From Tabrizicola flagellatus (GTDB lineage Bacteria; Pseudomonadota; Alphaproteobacteria; Rhodobacterales; Rhodobacteraceae): DNA of 64,000 bases. How positions within the stretch are numbered: position 1 is the first letter of the stretch; each line of letters starts with the position of its first letter. Of this stretch, positions 9,823 to 18,356 are shown piece after piece. The notes under the pieces were generated by a model. That model was not told the origin of the DNA. It saw nothing but the letters and a program-made list of their open reading frames with translations, and ran no database searches. The stretch covers positions 62,001-126,000 of the forward strand of contig NZ_VMDU01000002.1 of the NCBI RefSeq assembly GCF_008271465.1. Direction: 5' to 3'. Both the position numbers and the translations under genes were made by a program.

Positions 9823-10329
9823 TTACCACGGCAGCGGCCTCTGGTCATACCCGACATACAGGGGGTGGCGGGGCTGGTTCTGACCGGTCAGCCCAAGATG
9901 GAAGAGTTGCGCCCCGGCCTGTCGCAACATTGCGCTCACCGCTGCGCCTCGGCCCAGGTGAAGGCCGTGGTTTCCCCAGGCGCAGAGGACCAGGTCGGCC
10001 CAGGGAACGCTGTCCACAATGGCAGAGTCATTGTCCGGCCCGACCGGATCGGGCTGGGCGCGCATCTCTCTTGGATCGGTGGCGCGGAAGGCGAAGATGT
10101 TGGTCACCCGGAAGGACCCGAAACCCAGCGCCACGGCGCGGCGCTGGCATCGCTCGACCGTCGGGTCGTTCTGGATCTCGGTCGCGGTCGAGGGATTGAG
10201 CATGACGAAAAGCGCTCGTGGCCCCGATCCCCAGGTCCGCGTCAGCAGATAGCGATACCGTCCGCAGTCGGAATAGACCGCCTCGGACGCGGTGCCGTTT
10301 GCCGAATGCGTGCGCGAAATCAATCCCAT
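9823..10329 (-). CDS. DUF1643 family protein
   Basis: The 168-residue cytoplasmic protein belongs to DUF1643, whose function is unknown. Its landmarks are CGRYRYLLTRTW, ALFVMLNPSTATEIQNDPTV, CQRRAVALGFGSFRVTNIFA and the C-terminal segment LFHLGLTGQNQPRHPLYV, all typical of the family. It converges with the RTX gene (3 bp between stops). The ATG at 10329 gives a family-length product. It stands alone. Confidence 0.8.
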   Translation of the reverse strand: MGLISRTHSANGTASEAVYSDCGRYRYLLTRTWGSGPRALFVMLNPSTATEIQNDPTVERCQRRAVALGFGSFRVTNIFAFRATDPREMRAQPDPVGPDNDSAIVDSVPWADLVLCAWGNHGLHLGRGAAVSAMLRQAGAQLFHLGLTGQNQPRHPLYVGYDQRPLPW

Positions 10330-10573
10330 ATCCCTCCCTGAGGCTACCCGACCCCATGTGGCAGCCGGCTTCCCGCACCGACCCGGCCGCTCCGGTCGGG
10401 ATCGGTCCGAGGGAAACCCCGCCCAGCTGTGGGGTCAAGGCCCCTCTCGCCGGGACGGTTCGGTTTCGTGCCGATCAGCCGGCAGCGACGCAAGACCGAC
10501 CCGAAATCCGCTTGTCGCGAGTCCGCCGCGCCGACTAGATAAGTGCCGAGCGGCCCGAACCCGAGAGCGCCAG

Positions 10574-11098
10574 GTGTCAGATCTGATCATTTCCGTGTTT
10601 CGCAGTGAGGCTGCTGCCTTTGCGGCTGGCGAACAGCTTGCGGCCTTGCAGCAGGCGGCCGGAACCGAGCCGGAGGACATCGTCGTGGTATCTCGCAGCG
10701 CGGCAGGTCGCATCACCGTCAACCAGTCGATCGACCTTGCCAGCGGCGCACCCCTGGGCGGTGGTGGCTGGGGCGTGATGATCGGCCTGATGTTCCTGGA
10801 CGGACGCAAGCCGAAGCCCGAAAGCCAGGGGCTTGCGGCACAATTGGTGGCTGCCGGCCTGGACCGGACTTTTCTGGATGACGTCGTGCAGTCGCTGAAG
10901 AAGGGCGGAGCCGCTGTCGGGATGCGCGTTCGGCTTCTGGGCAAGGAAAGGGTCATGGCGAAACTGGACAGCCTGCAAGGGTCACCCCGGACCTACTGGA
11001 CCCGTCTTGATGCGCGGACCGAAGAGGCCTTGACCGACATCATGGGCCAGATTCCGCAGGCTGCGCTGAGCCGGCCCCACGATCTGCCCGCAGACTGA
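10574..11098 (+). CDS. DUF1269-like protein
   Basis: The 174-residue product starts with GTG (VSDLIISVFRSEAAAFAAGE), a ferredoxin-like fold typical of DUF1269, and has a glycine-rich hydrophobic stretch (LGGGGWGVMIGLMFL, about residues 60-75) that may touch the membrane. The C-terminal half contains LKKGGAAVGMRVRLLG and helices. DUF1269 proteins are uncharacterised. The long in-frame extension upstream to 10292 overlaps the divergent DUF1643 start and is arginine-rich, so it was rejected. mtgA starts 48 bp downstream. Confidence 0.6.
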   Translation: MSDLIISVFRSEAAAFAAGEQLAALQQAAGTEPEDIVVVSRSAAGRITVNQSIDLASGAPLGGGGWGVMIGLMFLDGRKPKPESQGLAAQLVAAGLDRTFLDDVVQSLKKGGAAVGMRVRLLGKERVMAKLDSLQGSPRTYWTRLDARTEEALTDIMGQIPQAALSRPHDLPAD

Positions 11099-11146
11099 CA
11101 GAGTTACGGCTTGACGGGCGCGTCGTGCCTGCGGCCTTGTGGCGGA

Positions 11147-11914
11147 ATGAGCGACAAATCAGCAGACAGGACCGCGGCCAAGCCGCCCGCAAGCGCGCGG
11201 AAGCGGAGGGCTGCCGCAAAGGAGGCGCCGCCCGCGCGGCCGTCGGTGTTGCGACTTGGCCTGCGGTGGCTTGCCCGCGCCGGAGTCACCGTGGCGGGCT
11301 TCTACGCGGTTCTGATCCTGCTGTTCGCCTTTCTGCCGCCGCCGATCAATCTGTACCAACTGGGCGAGTCCTGGCGGTTGGGCGGGATCGAGAAGGACTG
11401 GGTCGGCTGGGACGAGATCGCCCCGGTGATGGGCAGGTCGGCGGTCGCGGCCGAAGACGCGAACTTCTGCAATCACTGGGGCTTCGACATGGCGGCCATC
11501 CGACAAGCCATCGAATCCGGCAGCAATCGCGGAGCCTCGACCATCAGCCAGCAGGTGACGAAGAACGTGTTCCTCTGGCATGGGCGCAGCTGGGTCCGCA
11601 AATCTCTGGAGGCGATCCTGACGCCCGTCGTCGAGCTGGCATGGTCCAAGCAGCGTATCCTGGAGGTCTATCTGAACGTTGCCGAGTTCGACGAAGGCGT
11701 GTTCGGCGTGCAGGCCGCGGCGCAGCACTATTTCGGTGTCGATGCCCGCGACCTGACCGCCCTGCAGGCCGCGCGGCTTGCTGCCGTCCTGCCGGACCCG
11801 AAAGGACGCAGCGCCTCCAAGCCGTCGACCTTTGTGCGCAGCCGGACACGGGCGATCATGTCGGGCGCCGAAACCATCGCCGCAGACGGCAGATCCGCCT
11901 GTTTCGAGGGCTGA
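11147..11914 (+). CDS. mtgA: Monofunctional peptidoglycan transglycosylase
   Basis: MtgA polymerises lipid II into glycan strands at the periplasmic face of the inner membrane. The 255-residue product has a basic N-terminus, one membrane anchor (about residues 45-66, AGVTVAGFYAVLILLFAFLP) and a GT51 domain. Within the domain are the catalytic glutamate motif VAAEDANFCNHWG (Glu103), GASTISQQVTKNVFLW, RKSLEAILTPVVELAWSKQR and EVYLNVAEFDEGVFG. No transpeptidase domain follows, so it is monofunctional. ATG 11147 after GGCGGA is preferred over the in-frame TTG at 11111. Confidence 0.95.
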   Translation: MSDKSADRTAAKPPASARKRRAAAKEAPPARPSVLRLGLRWLARAGVTVAGFYAVLILLFAFLPPPINLYQLGESWRLGGIEKDWVGWDEIAPVMGRSAVAAEDANFCNHWGFDMAAIRQAIESGSNRGASTISQQVTKNVFLWHGRSWVRKSLEAILTPVVELAWSKQRILEVYLNVAEFDEGVFGVQAAAQHYFGVDARDLTALQAARLAAVLPDPKGRSASKPSTFVRSRTRAIMSGAETIAADGRSACFEG

Positions 11915-11982
11915 TCCCGCGCGGGGATTGAATTCCGCCCCCCGGCGCGGCAATGAGGGGAAAGACCGGAGATCTCCGCCCG

Positions 11983-12660
11983 ATGAACCGCCCCACGAAC
12001 CGCCTTTATCACGTTCCTCTGTCGCCGTTCTGCCGCAAGGTGCGCCTGACGCTGGCGGAAAAGAAGATCGAGGCCGAACTGGTGGAAGAGCGGTACTGGG
12101 AGCCCTCGCCCGACTTCCTGCGCCGGAACCCGGCGGGCAAGGTGCCGATCCTGAAGATGGGCAACCGTATGCTGAGCGAAAGCCAGGCGATCTGCGAATA
12201 CCTGGAGGAAATCGCGCCGCAGGTTCCCCTGATGCCCAAGGATCCCGAGGGTCGCTATGAGGTGCGGCGGCTTTGCGCCTGGTTCGACGACAAGTTCCAC
12301 CAAGAGGTGACTTCGAAGTTGTTGTACGAACGGGTGAACAAGAAGGTCACCGGGCAGGGCTACCCGGATTCGCGCAACGTCAAGATGGGCTCGACCCGGA
12401 TCAAGTATCATCTCGACTACATGGCCTGGCTCCTGGACCAGCGGCGCTGGCTGGCGGGGGATGTGATGACGCTGGCGGATTTCACCGCGGCGGCGCATCT
12501 GAGTTGTCTGGACTACATCAGCGATGTCGACTGGAACCGGCATGCCGTGCTGAAGGACTGGTATGCGAAGATCAAGTCGCGGCCCTCGTTCCGGCCCTTG
12601 CTCGCGGACCAGATCTCGGGCTTTCCGCCGGCGCCGCATTATGCCGACCTGGATTTCTAG
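11983..12660 (+). CDS. Glutathione S-transferase family protein
   Basis: The 225-residue product has a thioredoxin-like N-terminal domain (NRLYHVPLSPFCRKVRLTLAEK, here split by the active-site SPFCRK) and the glutathione-binding turn NPAGKVPILKMG with LSESQAICEYLEE. It is followed by an all-helical C-terminal domain (ADFTAAAHLSCLDYISDVDW). The substrate is unknown. ATG 11983 (MNRPTNRLYHV) fits the family start better than ATG 11953. queG follows 63 bp downstream after a GC-rich hairpin. Confidence 0.88.
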   Translation: MNRPTNRLYHVPLSPFCRKVRLTLAEKKIEAELVEERYWEPSPDFLRRNPAGKVPILKMGNRMLSESQAICEYLEEIAPQVPLMPKDPEGRYEVRRLCAWFDDKFHQEVTSKLLYERVNKKVTGQGYPDSRNVKMGSTRIKYHLDYMAWLLDQRRWLAGDVMTLADFTAAAHLSCLDYISDVDWNRHAVLKDWYAKIKSRPSFRPLLADQISGFPPAPHYADLDF

Positions 12661-12720
12661 GGGCTGGCGTCGGCCGGGGGCCAGCCCCCGGACCCCCGGA
12701 GTATTTCGGAAAAGGGCAAG
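12660..12720 (+). repeat. GC hairpin plus GGAGTATTT repeat (copy 2) used as queG leader
   Basis: GGGGCTGG (12660-12667) pairs with CCAGCCCC (12681-12688), a hairpin right at the GST stop. It is followed by CGGAGTATTTCGGAAAAG plus GGCAAG (12697-12720). Three bases later comes the queG ATG, so the repeat supplies the ribosome-binding region. The same layout precedes the HDAC-like gene at 18357. Confidence 0.65.
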
Positions 12721-12723
12721 CCC

Positions 12724-13776
12724 ATGCAGGGTTTGAAGGCCCGCCTGATCGCGCGCGCGCTGGAGGAAGGGTTCGTGAAGGCCGGGGTCTGCCGGCCCGA
12801 CGCTGTCCCCGAGGCGGCCGGGCGGCTGCGCCAGTTCCTCGCCGAAGGTCGGCATGGGCAGATGGGCTGGATGGCGGATCGGGAGACCTGGCGCGGCTCT
12901 CCGCAGGCTTTGTGGCCTGAGGCGCGGTCTGTCGTCATGTTGGCCGAGGCGTACACGCCCGGATCCGACCCGTTGTCCGGATTGTCCCAGCACGACCGGG
13001 GGGTGGTGTCGGTCTATGCCCAGGGGAAGGATTATCATGACCTCGTGAAGCGCCGGTTGAAGCGGCTGGGGCGCTGGCTCATCCAGGAGGCGGCCCGGCA
13101 AGAGACAGACTGCGAGATCAAGGTCTTTGTCGATACGGCACCGGTGATGGAAAAGCCGCTGGCCCAGGCGGCGGGGCTGGGTTGGCAGGGCAAGCATACC
13201 AACCTTCTGGGCCGCGACCTGGGGAACTGGGTGTTCCTGGGCGCGATCTTCACCACGCTGGAGCTGGAGCCCGACGCGGCGGAAGTCAGCCATTGCGGCA
13301 GTTGCACCGCCTGTCTGGACATCTGCCCGACGGAAGCCTTCCCCGCACCCTATCAGCTTGATGCGCGGCGATGCATTTCCTACCTGACCATCGAGCATCG
13401 CGGGCCGGTGGACGAGGCGTTGCGCGGGTTGATGGGCAACCGGATCTATGGCTGCGACGACTGTCTCGCCGTCTGTCCCTGGAACAAGTTCGCCGTCGCC
13501 GCGCGGGACATGGGGTATAAGCCCCGGGTAGGATTGCCGGAACTGTCCAGTCTTGCGCGGCTGGACGATGCCGGATTCCGGGCGATGTTCGCGGGCAGTC
13601 CGATCAAGCGGATCGGGCGCGATCGGCTGGTGCGGAACGTGCTGTATGCGATCGGAAACTCGCGTTTGCCGGGTCTGGCTACCCTTGCCGCGGAACGACT
13701 GGAGGACCCCGATCCCGCGGTGGCGGATGCCGCGGCTTGGGCCTTGCGGCGCCTGACCGGGGCCGCCACGACCTAG
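12724..13776 (+). CDS. queG: Epoxyqueuosine reductase QueG
   Basis: QueG is the cobalamin- and iron-sulfur-dependent enzyme that reduces epoxyqueuosine to queuosine in the wobble position of tRNA. The 350-residue product has the N-terminal cobalamin-binding domain, two 4Fe-4S motifs ([12 protein letters not shown] and [10 protein letters not shown]) and a C-terminal HEAT-like segment ([11 protein letters not shown] with [18 protein letters not shown]). The start [17 protein letters not shown] is preceded by a GGAGTATTT repeat containing AAAGGGCAAG as ribosome-binding site. It converges with the FAH gene, overlapping by 4 bp. Confidence 0.96.
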   Translation: MQGLKARLIARALEEGFVKAGVCRPDAVPEAAGRLRQFLAEGRHGQMGWMADRETWRGSPQALWPEARSVVMLAEAYTPGSDPLSGLSQHDRGVVSVYAQGKDYHDLVKRRLKRLGRWLIQEAARQETDCEIKVFVDTAPVMEKPLAQAAGLGWQGKHTNLLGRDLGNWVFLGAIFTTLELEPDAAEVSHCGSCTACLDICPTEAFPAPYQLDARRCISYLTIEHRGPVDEALRGLMGNRIYGCDDCLAVCPWNKFAVAARDMGYKPRVGLPELSSLARLDDAGFRAMFAGSPIKRIGRDRLVRNVLYAIGNSRLPGLATLAAERLEDPDPAVADAAAWALRRLTGAATT

Positions 13777-14627
13777 GTCCGCACCACGCGCTGGGTCTGC
13801 ACGCCCAGCCCCTCGATCCCCAGCCGCATGACCTCGCCACCCTTCAGGTAGACCGGGGGTTTCTGCCCCAGGCCGACGCCGGGCGGGGTGCCGGTGGAGA
13901 TCACGTCGCCGGGTTCCAGCGACATGAACTGCGAGAGATAGGAGACGATGTGGGCCACGCCGAAGATCATCGTCGCGGTCGAGCCGTTCTGGTAGCGATG
14001 GCCGTCCACCTCGAGCCACATCTTGAGATTTCCGATGTCGCCGGCCTCGTCCTTCGTGACCAGCCAGGGGCCGGTCGGACCGAAGGTGTCGCAGCCCTTG
14101 CCCTTGTCCCAGGTGCCGCCGCGTTCGGTCTGGTATTCGCGTTCGGACACATCGTTGACCACGCAATAACCGGCGACATGGTCCAGCGCGTCGGCCTCGT
14201 CGATATACTTGCCTCCGGTGCCGATCACGACGCCCAGTTCGACCTCCCAGTCGGTCTTGACCGAGCCGCGCGGGATCTCGACATCGTCGTCAGGGCCGCA
14301 CATGGCGGTGATCCACTTGTTGAAGACGACAGGCTCCTTGGGGATCGCCGCGCCGGTCTCGGCGGCGTGGTCGGCGTAGTTCAGGCCGATGCAGACGAAT
14401 TTCCGCGTGCCGCCGACACAGGGGCCAAGGCGGACATCCTTCTGCGGGATGCCCGGGACGAGGGGGAGGCTGCCCGGATCCAGCGCCGCCAGGCGTTGCA
14501 GACTGGCAGGGGACAGGGCCTCGCCGCCGATATCCGCGACATGGGCCGAGAGGTCGCGGATGCGGCCGGCCGCGTCGAGGAGGCCGGGCTTCTCCTTGCC
14601 CTTGGGCCCGTATCTCAGCAATTTCAT
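13773..14627 (-). CDS. Fumarylacetoacetate hydrolase-family protein
   Basis: The 284-residue product is an FAH-superfamily metal-dependent C-C bond hydrolase or lyase. The core motifs are [54 protein letters not shown] (the metal-ligand acidic residues) and [18 protein letters not shown]. Close relatives are annotated as ureidoglycolate lyase or 2,4-diketo-3-deoxy-L-fuconate hydrolase, but the neighbours give no pathway context, so the substrate stays open. It is a single gene that converges with queG. Confidence 0.88.
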   Translation of the reverse strand: MKLLRYGPKGKEKPGLLDAAGRIRDLSAHVADIGGEALSPASLQRLAALDPGSLPLVPGIPQKDVRLGPCVGGTRKFVCIGLNYADHAAETGAAIPKEPVVFNKWITAMCGPDDDVEIPRGSVKTDWEVELGVVIGTGGKYIDEADALDHVAGYCVVNDVSEREYQTERGGTWDKGKGCDTFGPTGPWLVTKDEAGDIGNLKMWLEVDGHRYQNGSTATMIFGVAHIVSYLSQFMSLEPGDVISTGTPPGVGLGQKPPVYLKGGEVMRLGIEGLGVQTQRVVRT

Positions 14628-14785
14628 TGCGTGTCCTTTGTCCGGGTCGAAAACTGGATGCCGGGCGCAGGCTAGCCGCCCGGACGGTGGACTGGCAAGA
14701 TCATGCGGACGGACCTTTCGAAAAGGTTGGCGACTGGGCGATTCGGGTGCAAGCTGTCGGTCCTGCAGACTTCTGGGAGGAGAGC

Positions 14786-14953
14786 ATGAGCCGTCATCTT
14801 GCCGACCATCGCGCCCGGTCCACCGGAGCCCGCGTCAAGCATTTCCTGCGCCTGTCCCGCACGCCCCGTGACACCTGGCTGCGCGCCAGGGGGGCTTCGG
14901 GTGCCGCCCGGCTGGTCCAGTTCCTGCGGATCGAGCGGGGCCGAACCGTCTGA
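14786..14953 (+). CDS. Small basic protein, 55 residues (hypothetical)
   Basis: An ATG at 14786 follows an excellent ribosome-binding site (GGGAGGAGA at 14776-14784) and opens a 55-codon frame (MSRHLADHRARSTGARVKH...) rich in Arg and His with no acidic cluster. I do not recognise the family. A longer in-frame extension upstream lacks a good start context. The TGA is followed directly by the palindrome TGTCCAGCGTGGACA, the same arrangement as after dxs, which supports a real gene end here. It could be a small nucleic-acid-binding protein; this is a guess. Confidence 0.45.
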   Translation: MSRHLADHRARSTGARVKHFLRLSRTPRDTWLRARGASGAARLVQFLRIERGRTV

Positions 14954-14955
14954 GC

Positions 14956-14970
14956 TGTCCAGCGTGGACA
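14956..14970. repeat. Palindrome TGTCCA-N3-TGGACA after a stop codon (copy 1)
   Basis: TGTCCAGCGTGGACA starts 2 nt after a TGA. The second copy, TGTCCACGGTGGACA at 23307, starts 1 nt after the dxs TGA. Confidence 0.55.
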
Positions 14971-15022
14971 AGTTCCCGTGGCAAGTCCTTTCAAGGGCTT
15001 GCCTGTCCGCGTTAACACTTCG

Positions 15023-15454
15023 TCAGGGTTTTGCAGGCTTCAGCTTGTCCCGCAGGGCGGCGAGAATGTCCCGCAGGTCCGCGATCTCGGACATCTGGAG
15101 CCCTGTCTTTTGCGCAAAGGCGCGGGGCACCTCGGACGCGCGTTCGGCAAGGTTGCGGCCAGCGTCGGTCAAGGACAGGCGCACCTGCCGCTCGTCGCGG
15201 CTGTCGCGGCTTCGGGTCAGCCAGCCGGCAGCTTCCATCCGCTTGAGCAAGGGAGTCAGCGTGTTGGACTCCAGCCGCAATTCGGCGCCGAGTTGGCTGA
15301 CGGTCATTCCGTCCCGGGCGCTGAGCGCCGAGATGGCCAGATATTGCGGGTAGGTCAGGCCCAGCGGATGCAACAGCGGGGCGTAGGCGGCATGCACTGC
15401 GTGGGCAGTGGAGTGCAGCGCAAAGCAGAGCATGTCGGACGGCGGCAGGGTCAT
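15023..15454 (-). CDS. ohrR: Organic hydroperoxide sensor OhrR (MarR family)
   Basis: OhrR is a MarR-type repressor that loses DNA binding when organic hydroperoxides oxidise a conserved N-terminal cysteine. The 143-residue product begins MTLPPSDMLCFALHSTAHAV, with Cys10 in the expected sensor position. The winged helix follows (LTYPQYLAISALSARDGMTV, LRLESNTLTPLLKRMEAAG, RDERQVRLSLTDAG). An upstream in-frame ATG at 15526 would overlap the ohr promoter, so ATG 15454 was chosen. It is divergent from ohr with an 18-bp operator between them. Confidence 0.94.
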   Translation of the reverse strand: MTLPPSDMLCFALHSTAHAVHAAYAPLLHPLGLTYPQYLAISALSARDGMTVSQLGAELRLESNTLTPLLKRMEAAGWLTRSRDSRDERQVRLSLTDAGRNLAERASEVPRAFAQKTGLQMSEIADLRDILAALRDKLKPAKP

Positions 15455-15505
15455 GGCGAAATGATAGGTCGCAAGCGATCTAGACGCAACCTTGTGCAAA
15501 CGGGC

Positions 15506-15536
15506 TTGACTTGGGCAGTTCACCATGACTTATAAA
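15506..15536 (+). promoter_or_regulatory. Putative ohr promoter
   Basis: TTGACT (15506-15511) and TATAAA (15531-15536) are separated by 19 bp, 38 bp before the ohr ATG. The -10 box overlaps the left arm of the OhrR operator. Confidence 0.55.
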
Positions 15537-15550
15537 TCGTAGACGATTTA
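15533..15550. promoter_or_regulatory. Probable OhrR operator
   Basis: TAAATCGT-AG-ACGATTTA is a perfect 8-bp-arm palindrome placed over the ohr -10 region between divergent ohrR and ohr. Its position and symmetry fit a MarR-type operator, with repression relieved on peroxide oxidation of OhrR. Confidence 0.8.
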
Positions 15551-15573
15551 ATCGTGTGTGAAGGATACTTGAA

Positions 15574-16002
15574 ATGACTGTGGACGCGAAATACTGGACT
15601 GAAGCAAAGGCAACTGGCGGCGGGCGCAACGGGGTTGCCACCCTCGCGAACGGACAACTGACCATCACGCACGCCAGCCCGAAGGAACTGGGCGGATCCG
15701 GTCTTGGTCACAACCCGGAGGAGCTGTTCGCGCTGGGTTACAGCGCCTGCTATCTCGGGGCGATGCGGTTTGCAGCGGCGAGCGAGAAGCTGGGCACGGT
15801 GCCGGAGGCGGCAACCGTCACCGCCCATGTCGGGATCGGCGGTCGCAGCGACGGCGGCTTTGGTCTGAAGGTGCGGCTGGTGGTGTCGATGCCGGGGGTG
15901 GACCGCGCCGTGGCGGAGCGGATCGCCGAGCGCGGCCATTTCATCTGCCCCTATTCGCACGCGACCAGGGGCAACATCGAGGTGGTGACGGAAATCGTCT
16001 GA
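15574..16002 (+). CDS. ohr: Organic hydroperoxide resistance protein Ohr
   Basis: Ohr is a thiol peroxidase that reduces organic hydroperoxides. The 142-residue product has both catalytic cysteines in their family contexts: Cys59 in ALGYSACYLGAM and Cys125 in GHFICPYSHATRGN. The OsmC-like fold is clear (NPEELFALGYSACY, VTAHVGIGGR). It starts at ATG 15574 after AAGGA. It is divergent from ohrR and is expected to be induced by peroxides through the operator at 15533-15550. Confidence 0.97.
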   Translation: MTVDAKYWTEAKATGGGRNGVATLANGQLTITHASPKELGGSGLGHNPEELFALGYSACYLGAMRFAAASEKLGTVPEAATVTAHVGIGGRSDGGFGLKVRLVVSMPGVDRAVAERIAERGHFICPYSHATRGNIEVVTEIV

Positions 16003-16019
16003 CCCCCGAACGAACAGAA

Positions 16020-16045
16020 AAGGCCAGGCGTAGCGGCCCGGCCTT
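16020..16045. terminator. Bidirectional terminator between ohr and ilvE
   Basis: AAGGCCAGG (16020-16028) pairs with CCCGGCCTT (16037-16045) with one mismatch. A-rich DNA lies on the left and TCCTT on the right, so it can serve both convergent genes. Confidence 0.65.
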
Positions 16046-16061
16046 CCTTGTCTCGGATCGC

Positions 16062-16928
16062 TCAGGCGCGGACGAGGCGTTCGTATTCGGTGGCCACGCG
16101 GCGGGTCATTTCGCCCACTTCGAACGTGTAATCGCCGATCTGGCCGACCGGGGTGACCTCGGCCGCCGTGCCGGTCAGCCAGCACTGTTCGAAACCCTCC
16201 AGCTCTTCCGGCAGGATGTGGCGTTCGTGCACCTTGATCTGCATGTCGCGCAGCATCCCGATCACGGTCTGGCGGGTGATGCCGTTCAGGAAGCAGTCCG
16301 GCTTGGGCGTGTGCACCTCTCCGTCCTTGACGAAGAAGATGTTGGCGCCGGTCGCCTCGGCCACATAGCCGCGATAGTCCAGCATCATCGCGTCCGAGCA
16401 GCCCTTGGCCATGGCGGCATGCTTGGACATGGTGCAGATCATGTAGAGACCGGCGGCCTTGGCCTCGGACGGGATGGTTTCGGGCGAGGGGCGCTTCCAC
16501 CTGGCGATGTCGAGCTTGGCGCCCTTCATCTTGGCGTCGCCGTAATAGGCGCCCCAGGACCAGCAGGCGATGGCAAGACGGACCGGGTTGCCGAGGGATG
16601 CGACGCCCATCTCGTCCCCCACGCCGCGGAAGGCGATGGCGCGGACATAGGCGTCGGTCAGGCCGTTGGCCTTCAGCACCTCGTCCTTGGCGGCGTCGAT
16701 CTGTTCCGCCGTCCACGGGATCGGCATGTCCAAGAGCTCACCCGAGCGCAGGAGGCGCAGGGAATGTTCGTGGCTCTTGAAGATCCTGCCGTTGTAGCAC
16801 CGTTCACCCTCGAACACCGAAGAGGCGTAATGCAGCGCATGGGTCAGGATGTGGACCTTGGCGGAGCGCCATTCCACCAGCTTGCCATCCATCCAGATGA
16901 ACCCGTCGCGATCGTCGTAGCCTGCCAT
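16062..16928 (-). CDS. ilvE: Branched-chain amino acid aminotransferase
   Basis: IlvE transfers the amino group between glutamate and the keto acids of Val, Leu and Ile, using PLP. The 288-residue fold-type IV product shows ILTHALHYASSVFEGERCY, the PLP-lysine region IPSEAKAAGLYMICTMSKHA (Lys157), MMLDYRGYVAEATGANIFFV and the ITRQTVIGMLRDM segment. Family length and start (MAGYDDRDGFIWMDG) are normal. It diverges from petP with 139 bp between starts. Confidence 0.95.
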   Translation of the reverse strand: MAGYDDRDGFIWMDGKLVEWRSAKVHILTHALHYASSVFEGERCYNGRIFKSHEHSLRLLRSGELLDMPIPWTAEQIDAAKDEVLKANGLTDAYVRAIAFRGVGDEMGVASLGNPVRLAIACWSWGAYYGDAKMKGAKLDIARWKRPSPETIPSEAKAAGLYMICTMSKHAAMAKGCSDAMMLDYRGYVAEATGANIFFVKDGEVHTPKPDCFLNGITRQTVIGMLRDMQIKVHERHILPEELEGFEQCWLTGTAAEVTPVGQIGDYTFEVGEMTRRVATEYERLVRA

Positions 16929-17067
16929 TTCCGCCTCCGGTTTTGCGAATGTTGCGCCCGAAAGGTCCGTTCCGGACAGATTCTTGCGCGAAATCGGCCG
17001 AGAGTTACGGGTTCATACTTGGAAAGTCAACAAGGCTGACGTAAATTCCGCCGAAATGGAGGTGGTG

Positions 17068-17562
17068 ATGGCAGAGGCACCCGGCGGCGAGAACCTGCTG
17101 TTCCTGACGGATGAGCAGTTGCGCAAGGGGATCGAGGCGATGTTCTTCGCCTATCGCGGCTTTACCGCCGACCCGGACCGGATTCTGGAGGGGATGAATT
17201 ACGGGCGGGCGCATCACCGGGCGATCCATTTCATCCACCGCTCTCCCGGAACGACGGTTTCCAATCTCCTGTCGATCCTCGGTGTTACAAAGCAGTCGTT
17301 GAATCGTGTGTTGCGCACCCTGATCGAGGATGGCCTTGTTCGCAGCGAGAAGGGCAAGGTGGATGCACGGGAACGGCATCTGCATTTGACGGACAAGGGA
17401 CAGATGCTGGAACGGGAACTGTCGGACGCGCAGCGGGCGCGGATGCGGGCGGCCTATCGGGCGGCGGGGCCGCAGGCGGTGGCTGGCTTCCGGCAGGTGC
17501 TGGAAGCGATGATGGATCCCGAGATGCGGCGCCAGTACAACCGCCTGAAGGAGGGTGGGTGA
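17068..17562 (+). CDS. petP: MarR-family regulator PetP
   Basis: This is a MarR-type winged-helix regulator of 164 residues (HHRAIHFIHRSPGTTVSNLL, GVTKQSLNRVLRTLIEDGLV, DARERHLHLTDKG). It is followed directly by a response regulator, as in the Rhodobacter capsulatus petP-petR operon, where the response regulator gene was reported to be needed for photosynthetic and respiratory growth with the cytochrome bc1 genes nearby. ATG 17068 has GGAGG at 17058-17062 with 5-nt spacing; an ATG at 17056 overlaps that site. The stop overlaps the petR start (TGATG). The bc1 genes are not in this window. Confidence 0.82.
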   Translation: MAEAPGGENLLFLTDEQLRKGIEAMFFAYRGFTADPDRILEGMNYGRAHHRAIHFIHRSPGTTVSNLLSILGVTKQSLNRVLRTLIEDGLVRSEKGKVDARERHLHLTDKGQMLERELSDAQRARMRAAYRAAGPQAVAGFRQVLEAMMDPEMRRQYNRLKEGG

Positions 17563-18257
17563 TGGTCCCGGACGCGCATTTGCTGATCGTGGACGATGAC
17601 GAGCGCATCCGGGGGCTTCTGCAGAAGTTCCTGATCCGCAACGGCTTCCTGGTATCGGTCGCGCGCGATGCGTCTCAGGCCCGGCGGATCCTGGCCGGGC
17701 TGGAGTTCGACCTGATCGTGCTTGACGTGATGATGCCCGGCGAGGACGGGGTGACCCTGACGCGGGACCTCCGCAAGAGGATGACCACGCCGATCCTGCT
17801 CTTGACCGCGCGGGGCGAGGCGGCGAACCGGATCGAGGGGCTGGAAGCGGGCGCGGACGACTACCTTGTCAAGCCGTTCGAGCCGAAGGAGTTGCTGCTT
17901 CGGATCAACGCGATCCTGCGGCGGGTGCCCCAGGTGAAACCGGCCGAGCCGGCGCGGACGGTCCTGCACCTGGGCGCGGTGCGCTATGACCAGGACCGGG
18001 GCGAGATGTGGCGCGGAGAGGTTCCGGTGCGCCTGACGGCGACCGAGGCGCAGCTGATGCGGGTCTTTGCCGCGCATCCCGGAATCCCTTTGAGCCGCGA
18101 GAAGCTGGCGAGCGAGACCGGCGGCGAGGATGCCGCGCAGGAGCGGGCGGTGGACGTGCAGATCACCCGGCTGCGGCGGAAGATCGAGGACGACCCGAAA
18201 GTGCCGCGCTATCTCCAGACGGTGCGGGGCGAGGGTTACATGCTGCAGCCGGATTGA
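17562..18257 (+). CDS. petR: Response regulator PetR (OmpR family)
   Basis: This is a two-component response regulator of 231 residues. The receiver domain (about residues 5-120) has the acidic pocket DDDERIRG, the phosphoacceptor Asp55 in LIVLDVMMPGEDG and the conserved lysine in DDYLVKPFEPKEL. The C-terminal OmpR-type winged helix has LTATEAQLMRVFAAHPG and VDVQITRLRRKIEDDPK, followed by YLQTVRGEGYML. ATG 17562 shares one base with the petP stop; a GTG three bases upstream is possible. No histidine kinase gene is next to it; in R. capsulatus petR is likewise not paired with an adjacent kinase gene. Confidence 0.88.
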   Translation: MVPDAHLLIVDDDERIRGLLQKFLIRNGFLVSVARDASQARRILAGLEFDLIVLDVMMPGEDGVTLTRDLRKRMTTPILLLTARGEAANRIEGLEAGADDYLVKPFEPKELLLRINAILRRVPQVKPAEPARTVLHLGAVRYDQDRGEMWRGEVPVRLTATEAQLMRVFAAHPGIPLSREKLASETGGEDAAQERAVDVQITRLRRKIEDDPKVPRYLQTVRGEGYMLQPD

Positions 18258-18330
18258 GGCTTGACCGGCCCCGGGGCGCTGCCCCCAGCCACTCGGTTTC
18301 TCGAACCGATGGCGAAACCAATTGGCTACC

Positions 18331-18353
18331 CGGAGTATTTCGAAAAGGGCAAG
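18331..18353 (+). repeat. GGAGTATTT repeat (copy 3) used as 5' leader
   Basis: CGGAGTATTTCGAAAAGG followed by GCAAG ends 3 nt before ATG 18357. It is nearly identical to the copy before queG (12697-12720), with one base fewer. Upstream lies a GC-rich hairpin region following petR. Confidence 0.65.
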
Positions 18354-18356
18354 AGC

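Noticed and set aside
11728-14166. 812-codon open frame on the minus strand
   Set aside because: Antisense to mtgA, the GST gene and queG, which have clear families; no recognisable domain.
18261-18356. Earlier start for the HDAC-like protein
   Set aside because: It would translate the GGAGTATTT repeat (PEYFEKGK) that also precedes queG as a non-coding leader; ATG 18357 fits the family.
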